DNA of 64,000 nucleotides from Parvibaculum sp. (GTDB taxonomy: Bacteria > Pseudomonadota > Alphaproteobacteria > Parvibaculales > Parvibaculaceae): positions 62,001 to 126,000 of the forward strand of contig JAUSLL010000018.1 of the NCBI GenBank assembly GCA_030649335.1, read 5' to 3'. A model generated the notes under the pieces. It saw nothing but the letters and a program-made list of their open reading frames with translations. It was not told where the DNA came from and searched no databases. The translations under genes and the position numbers were made by a program. Positions 18,969 to 28,788 of this stretch are shown piece by piece (the stretch's first letter is position 1; the number at the start of each line of letters is the position of its first letter).

Positions 18969-20102
18969 ATGTTGACGAAACGCATGATCATCATGCTCGC
19001 TGTGACAGCATCCATCATCGGCGCGATCTTTCTGTTCCTGTTCGTCAAGAGCATCTTCATCGGCAAGTTCCTGTCGCAGATGCAGAGCGCCCCGCAAACG
19101 GTATCGACCGTCGTGGCAGGTTACGAACAATGGGAACCGACAATCAGCGCGGTCGGCACGTTGAAGGCCCAGCGCGGCACAGACATCACGCCGCAGCTTT
19201 CGGGCATCGTCTCTGAAGTCTCCTTCCAGTCAGACAGCGACGTCAAAGAAGGTGACCTGCTCATCAGCTTTGCCGCCGAAGACGATATCGCCAAGTTAAA
19301 GGCACTCGACTCCTCCGTCGATCTCGCCCGCCTCACCTATAACCGCAGCCGCGAACTTGTGCGCAGCCGCGCCGTCAGCCAAGCGCAGCTCGACACAGCC
19401 ACAGCCAATCTGAAGAACGCCGAAGCGCAAGTGGCAGCCCAACAGGCACTCGTCGACAAAAAACAAATCCGCGCGCCCTTCGACGGTCACGTCGGCATCC
19501 GTCTTGTCGATATCGGCCAGTTCCTGTCTGCCGGTCAGAAGGTCACAACATTGCAGGCGCTTGATCCGATCTTCGTGGACTTCACGCTGCCCCAGCGCGA
19601 AGTGCGGCTCGCGTCCGTCGGTCAAACCGTCAACATCACGACAGACGCCTACCCCGGCGAAACTTTCAGCGGCAAAATTCTGGCCCTTGATCCCAAGCTC
19701 GACCCTGTGACACGCAACATCGCGGTGCGCGCCGAACTCGCCAATGCGGATCGCAAATTATTGCCCGGCATGTTTGCTTCCGTTGTCGTGGTGACGGGTC
19801 AGACGGAAAAAAAGCTGACGCTGCCGCAAACCGCCATCACCTATAACCCCTATGGCGAAACTGTTTTCCTCGCCGTCGAGGGCACACCTGATGCCGAAGG
19901 CAAAGTTCCGCTCACCGCCCGGCAGAGATTTGTAAAGACCGGCACCACACGCGGCGACCAAGTCGCCATTGTCGAAGGCCTTTCCGAAGGTGACGTCGTT
20001 GTCAGTAGCGGCCAGCTCAAAATCAAGAACGACACGCCGCTCGCCATCAACAATGAAGCGCCACTCCCCAACGACGCTGCGCCCCAGCCGCAGGACCAGT
20101 AA
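18969..20102 (+). CDS. RND efflux periplasmic adaptor (membrane fusion protein)
   Basis: HlyD/AcrA-family adaptor linking an RND pump to an outer-membrane channel. One N-terminal membrane segment (about 7-27), then the barrel-sandwich half VSFQSDSDVKEGDLLISF, a helical hairpin, and the second half KKQIRAPFDGHVGIRLVDIG, followed by beta-barrel and membrane-proximal parts. 377 residues, close to MexH-type adaptors. GGAG precedes the ATG. The RND gene starts 6 bp later. No TolC-type channel or regulator is adjacent, so those must be encoded elsewhere. Confidence 0.9.
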   Translation: MLTKRMIIMLAVTASIIGAIFLFLFVKSIFIGKFLSQMQSAPQTVSTVVAGYEQWEPTISAVGTLKAQRGTDITPQLSGIVSEVSFQSDSDVKEGDLLISFAAEDDIAKLKALDSSVDLARLTYNRSRELVRSRAVSQAQLDTATANLKNAEAQVAAQQALVDKKQIRAPFDGHVGIRLVDIGQFLSAGQKVTTLQALDPIFVDFTLPQREVRLASVGQTVNITTDAYPGETFSGKILALDPKLDPVTRNIAVRAELANADRKLLPGMFASVVVVTGQTEKKLTLPQTAITYNPYGETVFLAVEGTPDAEGKVPLTARQRFVKTGTTRGDQVAIVEGLSEGDVVVSSGQLKIKNDTPLAINNEAPLPNDAAPQPQDQ

Positions 20103-20108
20103 GCACAC

Positions 20109-23100
20109 ATGAACTTTACAGACATCTTCATTCGCCGACCTGTGCTCGCCACCGTCGTGAGCTTGCTCATCCTCGTGCTCGGCCTGCGCTCGGTCTCGCT
20201 GCTGCCGGTGCTGCAATATCCGCGCACAGAAAACGCTGTGGTAACAGTGTCCACCACTTACTTCGGCGCGAGTGCCGATCTTGTGGCGGGCTTCATCACG
20301 ACGCCGCTTGAAAATTCCATCGCTCAGGCCAACGGCATCGATTATATGAACTCGATCAGCTCGCCGAGCTCGTCGGTCATTCAGGTGCAGATCCGCTTGA
20401 ACTATGACAGTGCCAAGGCACTGACGGAGATCAACACCCGCGTCAACGCGGTGCGCAATCAGCTTCCGACCGAAGCACAACAACCGGTCATCACCATCTC
20501 TGTCGGTGAAACCATCAACAGCATGTACATCGGCTTTTCGTCGGATGTGCTCGCCAACAACCAGATCAGCGACTATCTCCTACGCGTCGTCGCGCCAAAA
20601 CTACAGGCCGTTGAGGGCGTACAACAAACAGAGTTTCTCGGCGAAAAGCGCTTTGCGCTGCGTGTCTGGATGGACCCCGACAAACTCTCTGCCTATGGCC
20701 TGACTGCCACAGACATTCGCACGGCCCTTGCCCGCAACAGCTTTCTGTCCGCATTGGGCTCGACCAAAGGCCAAATGGTGCAGGTTGATCTCACAGCCTC
20801 AACCAGCGCGGCATCGCTCGACGAATTCCGCAACCTGATCGTCAAAACCTCCAACGGCGCCTCCGTTCGCCTCGAAGACGTGGCCAATATCACGCTGGGT
20901 TCAGAAGACTACGAATCCGCGGGCTATTTCGACGGCAAGCCCTCCGTGCAAATCGGCATTAAGGTCGCACCGACAGCCAATCTTCTCGACGTGATGAAAC
21001 GTGTCCGGAAAATTTTTCCCGATATTCAAAAACAGCTGCCCGAAGGCCTGAACGGCGCCATTGCTTATGACGCCACGAAATTCGTCAATAGCTCGATCAA
21101 TGAAGTTGTGCGCACGCTCGTTGAAGCCCTCATCATTGTAACGCTTGTGGTCTTCGCCTTTCTCGGCTCGCCCCGCTCCGTCCTTATCCCGACACTCGCC
21201 ATTCCGCTGTCCCTCATCGGCGCGTTCAGCTTCATGGTGTTGTTCGGCTTCTCGATCAATCTTCTGACTCTGTTGGCACTGGTCTTATCCATCGGACTTG
21301 TCGTGGACGACGCGATCATCGTCGTCGAAAACGTCAACCGGCATCTGGAAGCAGGTGAACCACCGGCCAAGGCGGCCAGTATGGCCGCTCGTGAATTGAG
21401 CGGCCCGATTATCACCATGACCATCGTGCTGATTGCCGTTTACATCCCGATCGGCTTCATGGGCGGGCTGACCGGCTCACTCTTCACCGAGTTTGCTTTC
21501 ACACTTGTCGGTGCCGTGACCATATCTGCCATCGTCGCGCTGACGCTCTCTCCCATGATGTGCGCGCGCTTTCTGAAACCTCACAATGATCCCGATACGA
21601 GCGAATGGGAGAAGCGCCTCGTCAATTTCATCGACGACCGCTTCGAACGCCTGCGCAAAGGCTACCTGCGCCTGCTCCATTCGAGCCTCAACGAATTGCC
21701 AGTGGTCGCCGTCTTTGCCGGTATTGTCGTCGTCAGCATCTACTTCTTCTACGGCGCTTCCAAAACCGAACTTGCCCCGCAGGAAGATCAGGGCATCGTC
21801 ATCGGCTTCATCACCAATGCACCCAATGCAACCTTGGCGCAGCGCCAGATCACGGCGGCCAAAGTGTTCAAGACCTATGCGACACATCCGGAAATGGATC
21901 ATGTGTTTCAGGCCGCAGCCCCCTCGCAATCGGTTGCGGGCCTCGTCACCACGCCATGGGAAGAGCGGACTGTCTCGGCAACAGAACTTCAGAACAAATT
22001 GCAGGCCGAGCTGAGCCGCATCACGGAAGCACGCGTCGTCATGTTCCAGCCGCCGCCGCTGCCCGGTGCGCGCGGTCTGCCGGTTTCGCTCGTCATCCAG
22101 ACAACCGAACCATTCGATCAACTATACGACGTGTCTCAGGACTTGCTGGCAAAGGTGCAGGCAAGCGGCAAGTTCATTTTCATTGATACGGACCTCAAGT
22201 TCGACAAGCCGCAAGCGGAACTCATCATCGACCGTGACAAGGTTGCCCAGATGGGCCTGACGATGAACGACGTCGGCGCAGCCATGTCGTCGATGCTTGG
22301 CGGCGGCTATGTCAATTACTTCAGCCTGTCTGGTCGTTCGTATAAGGTTATTCCGCAAGTTCAGCAAAAATATCGACTGAACATCGACCAACTTGCAAAT
22401 TATCACATCCAGACAGCCACCGGCGCATCCGTGCCGCTGTCCACGATTGCACATTTCGAAACGAAGACCGTTCCGGAAACGCTCAATCATTTTCAGCAGC
22501 TGAATGCAGCGACACTTTCCGGCATGCCCACACCCGGCGTTACAACCGGCGACGCGCTGGCATATATCAGCGACCTTGCGACCAAGACCCTGCCGCAGGG
22601 CTATACAATCGACTATGCAGGTCCCTCGCGTCAGTTCATGCAGGAATCGAGCGCCATCGTCGTGACTTTCTTCTTCGCGCTGATCATCATCTTTCTAACA
22701 CTGGCCGCGCAGTTTGAAAGTTTCCGCGATCCGATCATCATTCTGATCACGGTCCCCATGTCGATCTGCGGTGCCTTGCTGTTCATCGTCACCGGCATCG
22801 GCGGCGCGAGCCTCAATATCTACACGCAAGTGGGCCTCGTGACGCTCATCGGCCTGATCAGCAAGCACGGCATTCTCATCGTTGAGTTTGCCAATACACT
22901 TCAGGAAGAAGGCATGAGCAAACGTGAAGCCATTGAGGAAGCAACGAGCATCCGTCTGCGTCCGATCCTTATGACGACGGCGGCCATGGTGCTCGGCGTG
23001 TTGCCCCTCATTCTGGCCAGCGGCGCAGGTGCAGCTTCGCGTTACAACCTCGGCCTCGTCATCGCGACAGGGTTGGCCATCGGCACATTGTTCACGCTGT

Positions 23101-23198
23101 TTGTTGTGCCCGCCATGTACCTGATGCTTGCCGAAGAACATTCGGATGAAGACGAGGAAGACTTCGAAGGAGAAGACGGCACGCTCGCCAACGCCTGA
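20109..23198 (+). CDS. RND multidrug efflux transporter (MexI/AcrB type)
   Basis: Inner-membrane proton/drug antiporter, 1029 residues. The N-terminus MNFTDIFIRRPVLATVVSL is the RND hallmark; the proton-relay aspartates of TM4 are in LSIGLVVDDAIIVVENVN, and a matching second-repeat stretch is VTLIGLISKHGILIVEFAN. Two large periplasmic loops follow TM1 and TM7. The C-terminal ~20 residues are very acidic. It resembles the HAE-1 subgroup with a MexH-like adaptor. The drug range cannot be inferred. Confidence 0.93.
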   Translation: MNFTDIFIRRPVLATVVSLLILVLGLRSVSLLPVLQYPRTENAVVTVSTTYFGASADLVAGFITTPLENSIAQANGIDYMNSISSPSSSVIQVQIRLNYDSAKALTEINTRVNAVRNQLPTEAQQPVITISVGETINSMYIGFSSDVLANNQISDYLLRVVAPKLQAVEGVQQTEFLGEKRFALRVWMDPDKLSAYGLTATDIRTALARNSFLSALGSTKGQMVQVDLTASTSAASLDEFRNLIVKTSNGASVRLEDVANITLGSEDYESAGYFDGKPSVQIGIKVAPTANLLDVMKRVRKIFPDIQKQLPEGLNGAIAYDATKFVNSSINEVVRTLVEALIIVTLVVFAFLGSPRSVLIPTLAIPLSLIGAFSFMVLFGFSINLLTLLALVLSIGLVVDDAIIVVENVNRHLEAGEPPAKAASMAARELSGPIITMTIVLIAVYIPIGFMGGLTGSLFTEFAFTLVGAVTISAIVALTLSPMMCARFLKPHNDPDTSEWEKRLVNFIDDRFERLRKGYLRLLHSSLNELPVVAVFAGIVVVSIYFFYGASKTELAPQEDQGIVIGFITNAPNATLAQRQITAAKVFKTYATHPEMDHVFQAAAPSQSVAGLVTTPWEERTVSATELQNKLQAELSRITEARVVMFQPPPLPGARGLPVSLVIQTTEPFDQLYDVSQDLLAKVQASGKFIFIDTDLKFDKPQAELIIDRDKVAQMGLTMNDVGAAMSSMLGGGYVNYFSLSGRSYKVIPQVQQKYRLNIDQLANYHIQTATGASVPLSTIAHFETKTVPETLNHFQQLNAATLSGMPTPGVTTGDALAYISDLATKTLPQGYTIDYAGPSRQFMQESSAIVVTFFFALIIIFLTLAAQFESFRDPIIILITVPMSICGALLFIVTGIGGASLNIYTQVGLVTLIGLISKHGILIVEFANTLQEEGMSKREAIEEATSIRLRPILMTTAAMVLGVLPLILASGAGAASRYNLGLVIATGLAIGTLFTLFVVPAMYLMLAEEHSDEDEEDFEGEDGTLANA

Positions 23199-23242
23199 TC
23201 CCGGCTTTTGCAACCATCTCGCGGAAAAGCATCATTTGTGGC

Positions 23243-24502
23243 ATGCTTTCCGCCATGGACCTCGCTCCGCAAACCGATTTCAGCCTGCGTAAGCCGCTGA
23301 AGTTCAATGTCGAAAACGCCGCTTTCAAGCGTGATCCGTTTCCGACACTTGGGGCAATGCGTGCGGCCGGTCCGGTCATTCCGATCAAATTCTCCTTCGT
23401 CGGCAAGGTCTGGGTTACAACCACACACGCCGCGACCCTTGGCATGGTCAAGGACAATGAGTTGTTCGTCCAAGAGGGCCGCAACGCTGGCAAAGCCGGT
23501 GTCGCGGGCATGACGTGGTGGATGCCAAAATCCATTAAGCTCCTCGCCAACAATATGCTGCTCAAAGACGAACCGGATCATCGTCGCCTCCGCAAACTTG
23601 TCGACCGCGCCTTCCAGCGTCGCGGCGTCATGGACATGCGGGCGGATATCGAAGCCCTCGCCGACAAATTGCTCGACGAAATACAACACGAGGCAAGGCC
23701 CGATCTGGCTAACGACTATTCCCGTCGCCTGCCATTGGAAGTGATCTGCGAGTTGCTGGGCATTCCCGATCAGGACCGGAAAATTTTTGGCGAATGGAGC
23801 CGGATGACCGCTTCGATCAGCGGGCCTTTTGGCCTGTTGAGAGCCATGAAACCCCTTTCAAAAATGATCGCCTATGTGCGCGTCCAGATCAACGAATGCC
23901 GGTTACATCCGCGCGACGGCCTCATCAGCGAACTTGTGTGCGCAGAGGACGAAGGCGAGAAGCTTGATGAAAACGAACTTGTGGCCATGGTCTTGCTGCT
24001 CTTGGTCGCAGGCTTCGAAACCACCACTCATCTCATCAACGACAGCATCATTGCGCTGGAACAGAACCCCGCGCAAAAGGCTTTCCTGTTAGCCGATCCG
24101 GCCGCAAGGATGGAGCGCAGCGTCGAGGAGCTGGCACGCTTCACCACGCCGGTGCAGTTGACGAAACCACGCTATGTTGCGCGCGACTGCACCTTCTTCG
24201 GTCAGCCCCTCAAGCGCGGCGATATCATCATGGCGTTTCTAGCCTCGGCGAATGCCGATCCTGCAGAGTTCAACAAACCGGATACGCTTGACCTCGAACG
24301 CTTTCCCAATCCGCATCTCGTTTTCAGTTCAGGCATTCATTTTTGCCTCGGCATGCAGCTTGCCCGTGTTGAAACACAAAGCGCGCTGAAGCAGCTCTAT
24401 GAGCGATTCCCGAATTTGGAAATCATCGAACCGGACAGGCTCGTATGGATGGAACGTCTCGGGTTTCGCGGCGTGACCTCGCTCCCCGTGCGCCTGCGTT
24501 AG
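23243..24502 (+). CDS. cytochrome P450
   Basis: Soluble bacterial heme monooxygenase, 419 residues. The I-helix reads LLLLVAGFETTTHLI (Glu-Thr pair for O2 activation), the ExxR pair is in VEELARFTTP, and the heme loop is FSSGIHFCLGMQLARVE with the thiolate Cys. The first Gly of the usual FGxGxHxC loop is Ser. No ferredoxin or reductase gene is adjacent, so redox partners are elsewhere. ATG 23243 or 23255 may be the start. The 3' end overlaps the convergent nitrate-operon gene by 4 bp. Substrate unknown. Confidence 0.93.
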   Translation: MLSAMDLAPQTDFSLRKPLKFNVENAAFKRDPFPTLGAMRAAGPVIPIKFSFVGKVWVTTTHAATLGMVKDNELFVQEGRNAGKAGVAGMTWWMPKSIKLLANNMLLKDEPDHRRLRKLVDRAFQRRGVMDMRADIEALADKLLDEIQHEARPDLANDYSRRLPLEVICELLGIPDQDRKIFGEWSRMTASISGPFGLLRAMKPLSKMIAYVRVQINECRLHPRDGLISELVCAEDEGEKLDENELVAMVLLLLVAGFETTTHLINDSIIALEQNPAQKAFLLADPAARMERSVEELARFTTPVQLTKPRYVARDCTFFGQPLKRGDIIMAFLASANADPAEFNKPDTLDLERFPNPHLVFSSGIHFCLGMQLARVETQSALKQLYERFPNLEIIEPDRLVWMERLGFRGVTSLPVRLR

Positions 24503-24951
24503 CTCATCAAGCCGAACTCTTTCAGAGCCGGAGCGAAATTGTCATTGCCATGGGAGGCGCGCGTCAACTTATAGAGGGCAAATCTTTGCAATCGCGTGAG
24601 GCGTAACCACGCCCCCCATTCAACAGCATGGATACCGGATGAGATCGCGAATTCCTGCAATTGGTCCGGCACGCGGGTCGGGCTATCCCACGGCAGGTTC
24701 GGTTCGGGCTGCAGATAAACAACGATCTGGCCGGTCTGTGCTTCGATGAGCGCTATAAGTTCATCGCGAAAGGCTTGAATTTGATCTTCCGTCAAGCAAA
24801 GCGTCTGCGCCAGCTCGGCTCTCTTTTCACGTCCGAAACGGCTCCATTGTTTGAGCGATAGTTTGATGCCGCACTGGTCGAGGTTGAAACGCACGACCAT
24901 GGGGATGCACCGCATCGTGCCTGCAAAATCCCGTTCGAACTCAAAAATCAT
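24499..24951 (-). CDS. nitrate reductase associated protein
   Basis: 150-residue soluble protein ending the nitrate operon. It matches my memory of the conserved nitrate-reductase-associated family found next to assimilatory nitrate reductases in cyanobacteria and proteobacteria: MIFEFERDFAGTMRCIPMVV at the start and FALYKLTRASHGNDNFAPAL near the end. Its ATG overlaps the cobA stop by 4 bp. A role in maturing or regulating nitrate reductase is inferred from context only. Confidence 0.75.
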   Translation of the reverse strand: MIFEFERDFAGTMRCIPMVVRFNLDQCGIKLSLKQWSRFGREKRAELAQTLCLTEDQIQAFRDELIALIEAQTGQIVVYLQPEPNLPWDSPTRVPDQLQEFAISSGIHAVEWGAWLRLTRLQRFALYKLTRASHGNDNFAPALKEFGLMS

Positions 24952-25769
24952 GAAGCATTCTCCATCTGCACCTGCGGCGCGTCACTCATCGCGGCGCCTG
25001 CATGTTCAAACATGAACGACACGCCGGTCTCCACATCGGCAAACACTTTGCCGACACCGATCAAAATCGGCTGATCGAGATCAAAGGCGACAATCCCTTT
25101 GGCAAGGTCGCGCAGATTGCACAACACGCGTGTTTCGTTTCGCCGTGTCAGAGCAGAAACGATAACGACCGGTGTGGCAGGCGAAGCGCCTTCGCGTATC
25201 AACCGGCGCGATAATTCACCGGACATACGTCCTCCCATATAGAAGATCGTTGTCGTGCGCGACTGCGCCAACGAGGCCCAATCAAGATCGTCGGGCAATG
25301 TGCCTTGCCGGTTGTGAGCAGTGACAAACCGGACCGACTGCGCATGGTCGCGATGGGTGAGCGACACACCGCAGGTCGCGGCCATGGCGAGCGCCGATGT
25401 CACGCCCGGCACAATAGCGACCGCTATGCCTTCGGCCCGCAGCGCCGTCATTTCCTCTCCGCCGCGACCAAAGATCATCGGATCACCGGACTTCAACCGC
25501 ACAACATGATGTCCCGCTTTGGCAAGCGTTATCATCGTCGCGTTGATGTTATCCTGCCGGCAACTCCGGCGACCGCCGCGCTTGCCAACCAGCATTCGGC
25601 GCGCTTCTGTGCGCGCGAGCTGCAAAATCTCGTCGGACACAAGGTCGTCAAACAAAATGACGTCAGCTGACTGCAGGGCGCGCAGCGCCTTGATGGTCAG
25701 CAAATCAGGGTCGCCCGTCCCCGCTCCGACCAAAGTCACGCGACCCACGCCGCCCTTGGCCGAAAGCAT
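24948..25769 (-). CDS. cobA: uroporphyrinogen-III C-methyltransferase
   Basis: Methylates uroporphyrinogen III to precorrin-2, the route to siroheme needed by NirB. The SUMT motifs are VTLVGAGTGDPDLLTIKA, VILFDDLVS, VRLKSGDPMIFGRGGEE and VPGVTSALA. The length, about 273 residues, excludes a CysG-type fusion, so dehydrogenase/ferrochelatase steps are encoded elsewhere. I start at ATG 25767-25769, just after the nasA stop; an ATG at 25802 would add 11 residues inside nasA. It is the seventh gene of the nitrate operon. Confidence 0.92.
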   Translation of the reverse strand: MLSAKGGVGRVTLVGAGTGDPDLLTIKALRALQSADVILFDDLVSDEILQLARTEARRMLVGKRGGRRSCRQDNINATMITLAKAGHHVVRLKSGDPMIFGRGGEEMTALRAEGIAVAIVPGVTSALAMAATCGVSLTHRDHAQSVRFVTAHNRQGTLPDDLDWASLAQSRTTTIFYMGGRMSGELSRRLIREGASPATPVVIVSALTRRNETRVLCNLRDLAKGIVAFDLDQPILIGVGKVFADVETGVSFMFEHAGAAMSDAPQVQMENAS

Positions 25770-25773
25770 ACTT

Positions 25774-28446
25774 TCATTCGGCAGCGATGACACTATGCGC
25801 ATCTATAAGTCCTTTGATTTCTGTCCGGCATGAGCCGCAATTCGTACCGGCCTTGAGCAAACGTCCGATAGCATCGACATCGCGGCACCCGCCGTTCGTG
25901 ACGGCGGAGGTGATCTGGTTGACGCCAACCGAGAAACAAGCGCATACCGTCGCGCCACGATCCGGCTGGTCCGCACCCGCGCGTCCGGCGGCCACACGGT
26001 ATCTCTCGCCCGCATTGGTGTGATCTTTAGACAGTTGTTCGACAGCCCATGAGCGCGAAACAGCGACGGGATGCGCTGAAAGAAAGACAGCGCCGGTCAG
26101 CACATCTCCGTCGAAAAAGGCAAACCGGTCGTGCCCCTGATCCCGGTCGCGATAAGCGAGCACAGGTGCGTCGTCTGATACGCCCACGATGGACCGAGCC
26201 AATGCCTCTGCATCATCCGTGCTCTGCACCGACGCCAATTCAACACGCCAGCCTCCGTCGCATACAGCGCGTGCCCAATAATCTGCCTTGATCCCGTCAG
26301 GTCTGGCACGACAAATGGCAAAGCCGTAGAGCTTGGCCGCCAGAGGACGAACATGAACGCGTGATGACTTCAAGGCTGGTTGACCCGAAACAGGATCGAC
26401 CAACGGCGCGACCAGCACGTCCACCCGCGCCGCACTCGCGTGTTCGTCGGTCCAGTGCACGGGCACAAACACGGCTCCCGTTTGCACGCGGCGCGTCAGC
26501 AGCGCCCGCACAAGGATACGACCTTGTGCATTCGCGAGTTCCACCACGTCAGCGTCGGCTATGCCAAGACGCGTGGCGTCCGCCGGATTGATTTCGACAA
26601 AGGGTTCGGCCATATGCGCGGCAAGCCTGTTGCTCTTGCCCGTGCGCGTCATCGTGTGCCACTGATCACGGATGCGGCCGGTGTTGAGCGTAAAACTCAG
26701 ATCGCCCGTCGTGTCGCTCACCTCTCCGGCTTTGATCGGGACAAATCTCGCCTTGCCGTCCGGCGTTGAGAATATGCCGTTGCCATAGATCCGCGATGCG
26801 TCCCTTGGTACGCCTTTGCGCCTCGGCCATTGGAAGGGGATAAGGTCGTCATAGGCGCGTGCCGTAATGTCGGCGTGAGCACCGATGTCCAGCGTTCGGG
26901 AGCCGTTATTTTCAAATCCCGTGAGCGACGCATACTCGGCAAAAATTTCATCCGGTCCCTGATAGGCAAAAGCCTTGTCGAAGCCCATGCGACAAGCGAC
27001 TTCCGAAACGATCCACCAATCCGGCATCATCTCGCCAACCGGTGGCAGAAACTTTCTCTGACGTGAGATACGCCGCTCCGAATTGGTGACTGTGCCATCC
27101 TTCTCGCCCCAGCCTGTCGCCGGCAGGCGCACACCGGCCACAGCCATTGTGTCGGTGGTCGCCGAAATATCCGAGACGACAACGAAGGGACATGCCTTGA
27201 GAGCAGCCTTAACCGCATCGGCGTCGGGCATAGAGGCTACCGGATTTGTCGCCATGATCCAGAGCGCCTTGATCTTCCCCTCGCCCACGGCCTGAAACAA
27301 GTCAACGGCCTTCAGTCCGGCTTTCTGTGCAATGGCGGGTGATTGCCAAAAGCGTTGCACGCGATCACGATCGGCGGATTTTTCGAGTTCCATATGGGCG
27401 GCAAGCATATTGGCCAGACCACCAACCTCGCGTCCGCCCATGGCATTGGGTTGACCGGTCACCGAGAACGGCCCGCAACCCGCCTGCCCGACACGGCCCG
27501 TCGCCAGATGACAATTGATGATGGCGTTGACTTTATCCGTTCCGCTCGCCGATTGATTGACGCCCTGACTATAAACCGTCACCACTTTTTTCGTTTCGGC
27601 AAAAAGGCGGAAGAAATGTTGCATGTCATCGGTGGAAAGGCCCGTGCGCTCCAGCAGATGCGCCGCGGTCAGATGACGCGCCACGTCAACGGCATCGGAA
27701 AACCCTTCGGTGTGCCGGACGACATAGTCGGTATCGACATAGGCATTATTGGCAAGGTAGGCGAGCAACCCGTTGAACAATGCCGTGTCACCGTCTGCCT
27801 TGATCGGAAGATGCAAATCCGCAATCTCGGCCGTTGTCGTACGCCGCGGATCAATGAGCACGATCTTCATTTCCGGTCGGCTGGCCTTGGCCGCAGCAAT
27901 GCGCTGAAACAATACCGGATGGCACCAGGCGAGATTGGATCCCGTCAGCACAATGAGATCGGCCTGTTCGAGGTCTTCATAATTGCCGGGCACAACATCC
28001 GCACCAAATGCGCGGCGGTGGCCTGCAACACTCGATGCCATGCACAGGCGCGAATTCGTGTCGATATTGGCCGAACCGATGAAACCCTTCATCAGCTTAT
28101 TGGCGACGTAATAATCCTCCGTCAGCATCTGACCCGACACATAGAAGGCGACCGCGTCGGGTCCGTGTTCCTCAATCGTCTTTTTGAACGTGTCAGCGAC
28201 AAGAGTAAGCGCCTTGTCCCATGAAACGCGTTCTCCGCCGATTTCCGGATGCAGAATGCGCCCATCAAGGCATACCGTTTCACCGAGCGCCGATCCTTTG
28301 GAGCAGAGCCGTCCAAAATTTGCCGGATGGTCGGGATCGCCCTTGACCGACACCTCACCTTTCGCATTCATCGAGGCAAGGACGCCGCAACCGACGCCGC
28401 AATAAGGGCAGGTTGTCTTGACCGATCCTGTGGCGTCCACCTCCAT
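25774..28446 (-). CDS. nasA: assimilatory nitrate reductase catalytic subunit
   Basis: Reduces nitrate to nitrite at a Mo-bisMGD centre. The N-terminal 4Fe-4S motif is TTCPYCGVGCGVLAS, with a further Cys in GRLCSKGSALG. Molybdopterin-binding motifs run through the ~700-residue core (for example GSNLAWCHPVLFQRI and GQPNAMGGREVGGL). The last ~55 residues form a BFD-like [2Fe-2S] domain, with CACFSVG and NCGSCRTEI cysteine pairs. 890 residues. No separate NasB/NasC reductase subunit is present, so the electron donor (ferredoxin or an unlinked diaphorase) is unknown. It lies 3 bp after nirD. Confidence 0.96.
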   Translation of the reverse strand: MEVDATGSVKTTCPYCGVGCGVLASMNAKGEVSVKGDPDHPANFGRLCSKGSALGETVCLDGRILHPEIGGERVSWDKALTLVADTFKKTIEEHGPDAVAFYVSGQMLTEDYYVANKLMKGFIGSANIDTNSRLCMASSVAGHRRAFGADVVPGNYEDLEQADLIVLTGSNLAWCHPVLFQRIAAAKASRPEMKIVLIDPRRTTTAEIADLHLPIKADGDTALFNGLLAYLANNAYVDTDYVVRHTEGFSDAVDVARHLTAAHLLERTGLSTDDMQHFFRLFAETKKVVTVYSQGVNQSASGTDKVNAIINCHLATGRVGQAGCGPFSVTGQPNAMGGREVGGLANMLAAHMELEKSADRDRVQRFWQSPAIAQKAGLKAVDLFQAVGEGKIKALWIMATNPVASMPDADAVKAALKACPFVVVSDISATTDTMAVAGVRLPATGWGEKDGTVTNSERRISRQRKFLPPVGEMMPDWWIVSEVACRMGFDKAFAYQGPDEIFAEYASLTGFENNGSRTLDIGAHADITARAYDDLIPFQWPRRKGVPRDASRIYGNGIFSTPDGKARFVPIKAGEVSDTTGDLSFTLNTGRIRDQWHTMTRTGKSNRLAAHMAEPFVEINPADATRLGIADADVVELANAQGRILVRALLTRRVQTGAVFVPVHWTDEHASAARVDVLVAPLVDPVSGQPALKSSRVHVRPLAAKLYGFAICRARPDGIKADYWARAVCDGGWRVELASVQSTDDAEALARSIVGVSDDAPVLAYRDRDQGHDRFAFFDGDVLTGAVFLSAHPVAVSRSWAVEQLSKDHTNAGERYRVAAGRAGADQPDRGATVCACFSVGVNQITSAVTNGGCRDVDAIGRLLKAGTNCGSCRTEIKGLIDAHSVIAAE

Positions 28447-28449
28447 GCG

Positions 28450-28788
28450 TCAGCGCCCCTCGCCTGAAGGGAACGACAGGAATATGTCATCGCCGTCCAG
28501 CCGCACAGGGAACCGTGCGACTTTACCTTCGTCCGCGCCGCAAGCCTCGCCGGTATCAAGCGCGATCACCCAATTATGCAGCGGGCAGGTCACGCAATCA
28601 CCGTGGACAATGCCTTGGCTCAACGGGCCGTTTTTATGCGGGCATTTATCTTCCAGCGCAAAGACACGATCATCATCCGTCCGGAAAACAGCAATCGTCA
28701 TATGACCTGCCGCGATCCGGCGAGACCCTTGGCGAGGAATATCGCTCAACCCGCCGACACGCACCCAATCCATTGTCATCACGCTCAT
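28450..28788 (-). CDS. nirD: nitrite reductase small subunit with Rieske ligands
   Basis: Partner of NirB. 112 residues with a Rieske fold. Both ligand pairs of a [2Fe-2S] cluster are visible: CPHKNGPLSQG and CPLHNW, unlike enterobacterial NirD, which lacks them. The ATG overlaps the nirB stop (ATGA). Confidence 0.94.
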   Translation of the reverse strand: MSVMTMDWVRVGGLSDIPRQGSRRIAAGHMTIAVFRTDDDRVFALEDKCPHKNGPLSQGIVHGDCVTCPLHNWVIALDTGEACGADEGKVARFPVRLDGDDIFLSFPSGEGR